From Hypomesus transpacificus (lineage: Eukaryota > Chordata > Actinopteri > Osmeriformes > Osmeridae): a DNA stretch of 64,000 nt. The position numbers were made by a program, and so were the translations under genes. Positions 61,527 to 64,000 of the stretch are shown here, piece by piece. The notes beneath the pieces are model-generated. The model worked only from the letters and a program-made list of their open reading frames with translations. It had not been told where the DNA came from and searched no databases. Position 1 is the first letter of the stretch. Every line of letters starts with the position of its first letter. Where the stretch lies: the NCBI RefSeq assembly GCF_021917145.1, contig NC_061063.1, forward strand, positions 5,398,510 to 5,462,509. Reading direction: 5' to 3'.

Positions 61527-64000
61527 CTTCCAGGTACTGACTGTACTGTAACGTGTGTGAGCTCGCTAGGTGACTAGTCTTCCTGTGTGAGGAAATAAAG
61601 GAAACCCGCAGCAATTGTTTAAACTTGAAGCTTAAACTTGTTTGTTTCGCGTGTTCCTTAGCAAACGAATTGCTAGTGGTAGCCTGGTACTAGTACAGTA
61701 CGTAGGCTACATTGGCAAGCCAATCTCAACTTAATAAACAATACAGAACAAGCCTTTTTACATTATGGTAAGATTCAGTTCTAGTTTGGTGTAGTACAGT
61801 ACAGTTTATACAGACTTAATCGCAGTGCCACCAATTGCTCGCAAACCAAAACAAACAAGCTATTTTACTTCAGGCCAATAACTTGCTTAGCTCTACTGAA
61901 TGAACCGTTGGCTCAGTTTTCAAAGTTATCACATTTTGTGCTAGGCTACGTACTACTGTACTGTACGGTAAAAATGGATGTAAAAATGCATTGGATGTGG
62001 AATTTCTTATCATTATTGAATAAAGTCTGATCAGCCTACCAGTTCCTGTACCTTCTCTCTGCAGCCGTTTGAATTTGAAATTGAAATGTTTTGCTGCCGC
62101 TTCCAGATCGTGCAATGCCATTGGTCGATGTCAATGAATCTTCTTCTTCTTCTGTTTTTTGTTTCACAGCAGTTGGCATCCATCAGATACTTTACTGCCA
62201 TCTTATGGTTTGCGACACACAATTCAGCTCTTGCCAAACCTTTGTTTAGGCTTCTTAGCCCGCCCCACGGTGCAGCTAGTAGGCTACATAAAAGAGACTA
62301 AATATATTAGAATCGTTTGATGAGGGTACTTTACATACTGAGTGATCGGAATGTGTTGTGTACCTACCTATCTGACTACCTATAAGTAATGATTTGCATG
62401 AATTAGTATTAGCCCATAATATTGATACGTTAGTCATATTAACAATTAATATCAACAAATGTTAATAAGCGTATCACTAGCAGTGGAAAGTATGTTGAGC
62501 CATCATTAAATTAATTTGATTATCAGTATGCCAATGTAGGATTATATTTTACATCAATAAGAGGATTGTAGATGTTTGTTCTCTAGTAATAAGACATAAG
62601 TCAACCATGTACCATGGTCGTAATAGTTAAATACTGAATCATGTTGCATTTATATATTTTTACAATAATTTGAGATGAACTAGACCGGATATCAAAACTC
62701 CGGAAGGGTACAGTGGAATCAGGCAGACATACAAGAAGGGGGGGGGGGGGGGGGGGGGTAAGGGAAAAAAAGAGAAGAAAAAAAAAGAAACGGGGGGGAA
62801 AAAAATCGGTGAATCTGAGGGTTCGGGCGGATTTGGACTGAGTTTCCGAACTGTCCGGCCCAAGGAAGCTCCGGGCTTGAAAGGGAATCGCCTGCACCGG
62901 TAATTAACATCGAGCAATTACTCAATCGTTAATTATTTCAGTGTGTTTAGGGCAACTCGGACGAGCAGCCTCATTCCCCTGTCTCGACCGCCGGAAGTCT
63001 GCATAAAGCTGCGTCTCGCACAGGGCTTTCCGCGTCGACGTTTTTTTCTCTGTTCGTTTTTTTTATTCGTGACTTTTTTTTTATTTTTTTATTTTCTCAG
63101 TGAGACGAACGGGGAGAGGGATGGAGGCTTAGGCATTTGGACATTTATGTTCTGAAGCGCAAGTTTTATTCTCATGTCATGACATATCAGTGAATATAGG
63201 CCGCATTGTAGCAACCTAGCGAACAAAAGCTGAAATTAATGGAGGCAAGTTAGCTTGGTAGCTACGTCCAGCTACTTTCACAGTTCCTTTAATGTGTTGT
63301 TGACAGTTGTTGGTAAACATCACTATCAGCTGTGTTGTCTATGGCAAGACTGGTATGAATGCGTTTTTAACGGTTTTGGCTAGGTTTCTATAAACGTTCA
63401 CAGCAGTGTGCTTTCCATCAAAATGGCTATTATGCAACCTTTGCTAGAAACTACCATTGTACACCGAGCATAATTAAATGCCATACAACGTTACTCAACT
63501 GCTTGCAATCTGTAATGTAACGTTGCATGTTTTCTGGAATCTGCGTCGCACATGTTTTTAAAGGCTATTTATGTCGTTTTCACTAGGCTATGAGCACGTT
63601 ACCAATAATGGCAGACAATGTTGAGAGAGGGTCGGCTCAATTGCATGGATAAGATAGAAAACTATCATAACAGCTACATTCATCTATATCAGCTAAAGCC
63701 TAAGCGTGTAACAAATGCCATCTCAATAACTTTGTGCATGTGGGAATAATAAACTAAAAACCTGTACAATGGATCTCGCGCCATTCCTTTAGTGGGCGTT
63801 CTAGAAGTCCAAGATTGCCCACATTCTATCACAATGATAGCTTCTGCATGTTTCCTTCATCCTAGTGCGTTACACAATCACATACTATGCTACGCCCCTA
63901 CCACCACAGAGACAACAGACACGTATATGGCAAAATGCATGGTTGATCTAATCTACAATGAAAGCTAGTCTATTACCTATAATCTTGGGCTCTGTAACTG
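61527..64000. other. 2.5 kb upstream of kifc1 without a recognised gene
   Basis: The kifc1 promoter and 5' UTR lie from 61527. G21 occurs at 62738-62758, beside purine-rich and T-rich stretches and a moderately CpG-containing segment (62800-63030) that could be the promoter or first exon of a rightward gene. In mammals PHF1 follows KIFC1, but nothing here identifies it. No coding exon was recognised. Confidence 0.4.

Noticed and set aside
62601-62925. Three overlapping minus frames with PPPPPPP runs
   Set aside because: They all cross the G21/purine tract and carry no domain.

Overview
The window is vertebrate nuclear DNA, almost certainly from a ray-finned (teleost) fish. The evidence is multi-exon genes with GT-AG introns, vertebrate-type protein families with fish-like divergence (above all an il6 with only one of the two mammalian disulfide pairs), a teleost L2 LINE, tRNA-derived SINEs that carry the L2 tail, Tc1- and hAT-type DNA elements, and abundant CA/GT, CT/GA and TA microsatellites. 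I could not fix the species. Exons were joined by hand from splice sites and reading phase. In every complete gene the exon lengths sum to a multiple of three and end on the family's expected C-terminus or a plausible stop.

Layout. 1-3240: a repeat split by a 5'-truncated L2 LINE, then the last three exons of an unrecognised single-pass membrane protein (+). 3.2-10.1 kb: smarcc1, 27 exons (-). 10.6-14.1 kb: aste1 (+), head to head with smarcc1. 14.4-15.3 kb: a decayed Tc1-like transposon, a TA repeat and a SINE-like piece. 16.1-19.8 kb: klhl7, 12 exons (-). 21.1-22.1 kb: a small coiled-coil protein gene I do not recognise (+), head to head with klhl7. 22.1-29.0 kb: no coding exon, probably the 5' non-coding exons and first intron of hycc1. 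29.0-36.1 kb: hycc1/fam126a (+), with two possible last coding exons. 38.2-39.2 kb: tomm7 (+). 40.3-42.1 kb: il6 (-). 42.1-48.4 kb: intergenic, with il6 promoter elements, a nested pair of MITE-like elements, a hAT-like non-autonomous element and two SINEs. 48.4-52.4 kb: daxx (+). 54.1-57.1 kb: zbtb22 (-). 57.5-61.5 kb: kifc1 (-). 61.5-64 kb: no coding gene seen, probably the promoter or 5' side of the next gene.

The gene order joins two blocks that are separate in humans: IL6-TOMM7-FAM126A-KLHL7 (7p15) and ZBTB22-DAXX-KIFC1 (extended MHC, 6p21), with SMARCC1 and ASTE1 (both human chromosome 3) on the far side. The genes are not an operon and mostly act separately: chromatin remodelling (smarcc1), histone H3.3 deposition (daxx), transcription (zbtb22), nuclease (aste1), ubiquitin ligase adaptor (klhl7), phosphoinositide kinase scaffold (hycc1), mitochondrial import (tomm7), cytokine (il6) and spindle motor (kifc1).

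I found no convincing undescribed biological system. The items most worth a second look are the two unrecognised genes, the alternative last exon of hycc1 behind a C19 tract, a strong 73-nt hairpin in tomm7 intron 1, RGG-rich inserts in Aste1, a GC-AG intron in kifc1, an uORF that overlaps the aste1 start, and two well-bounded non-autonomous DNA elements with 8-9 bp target duplications.
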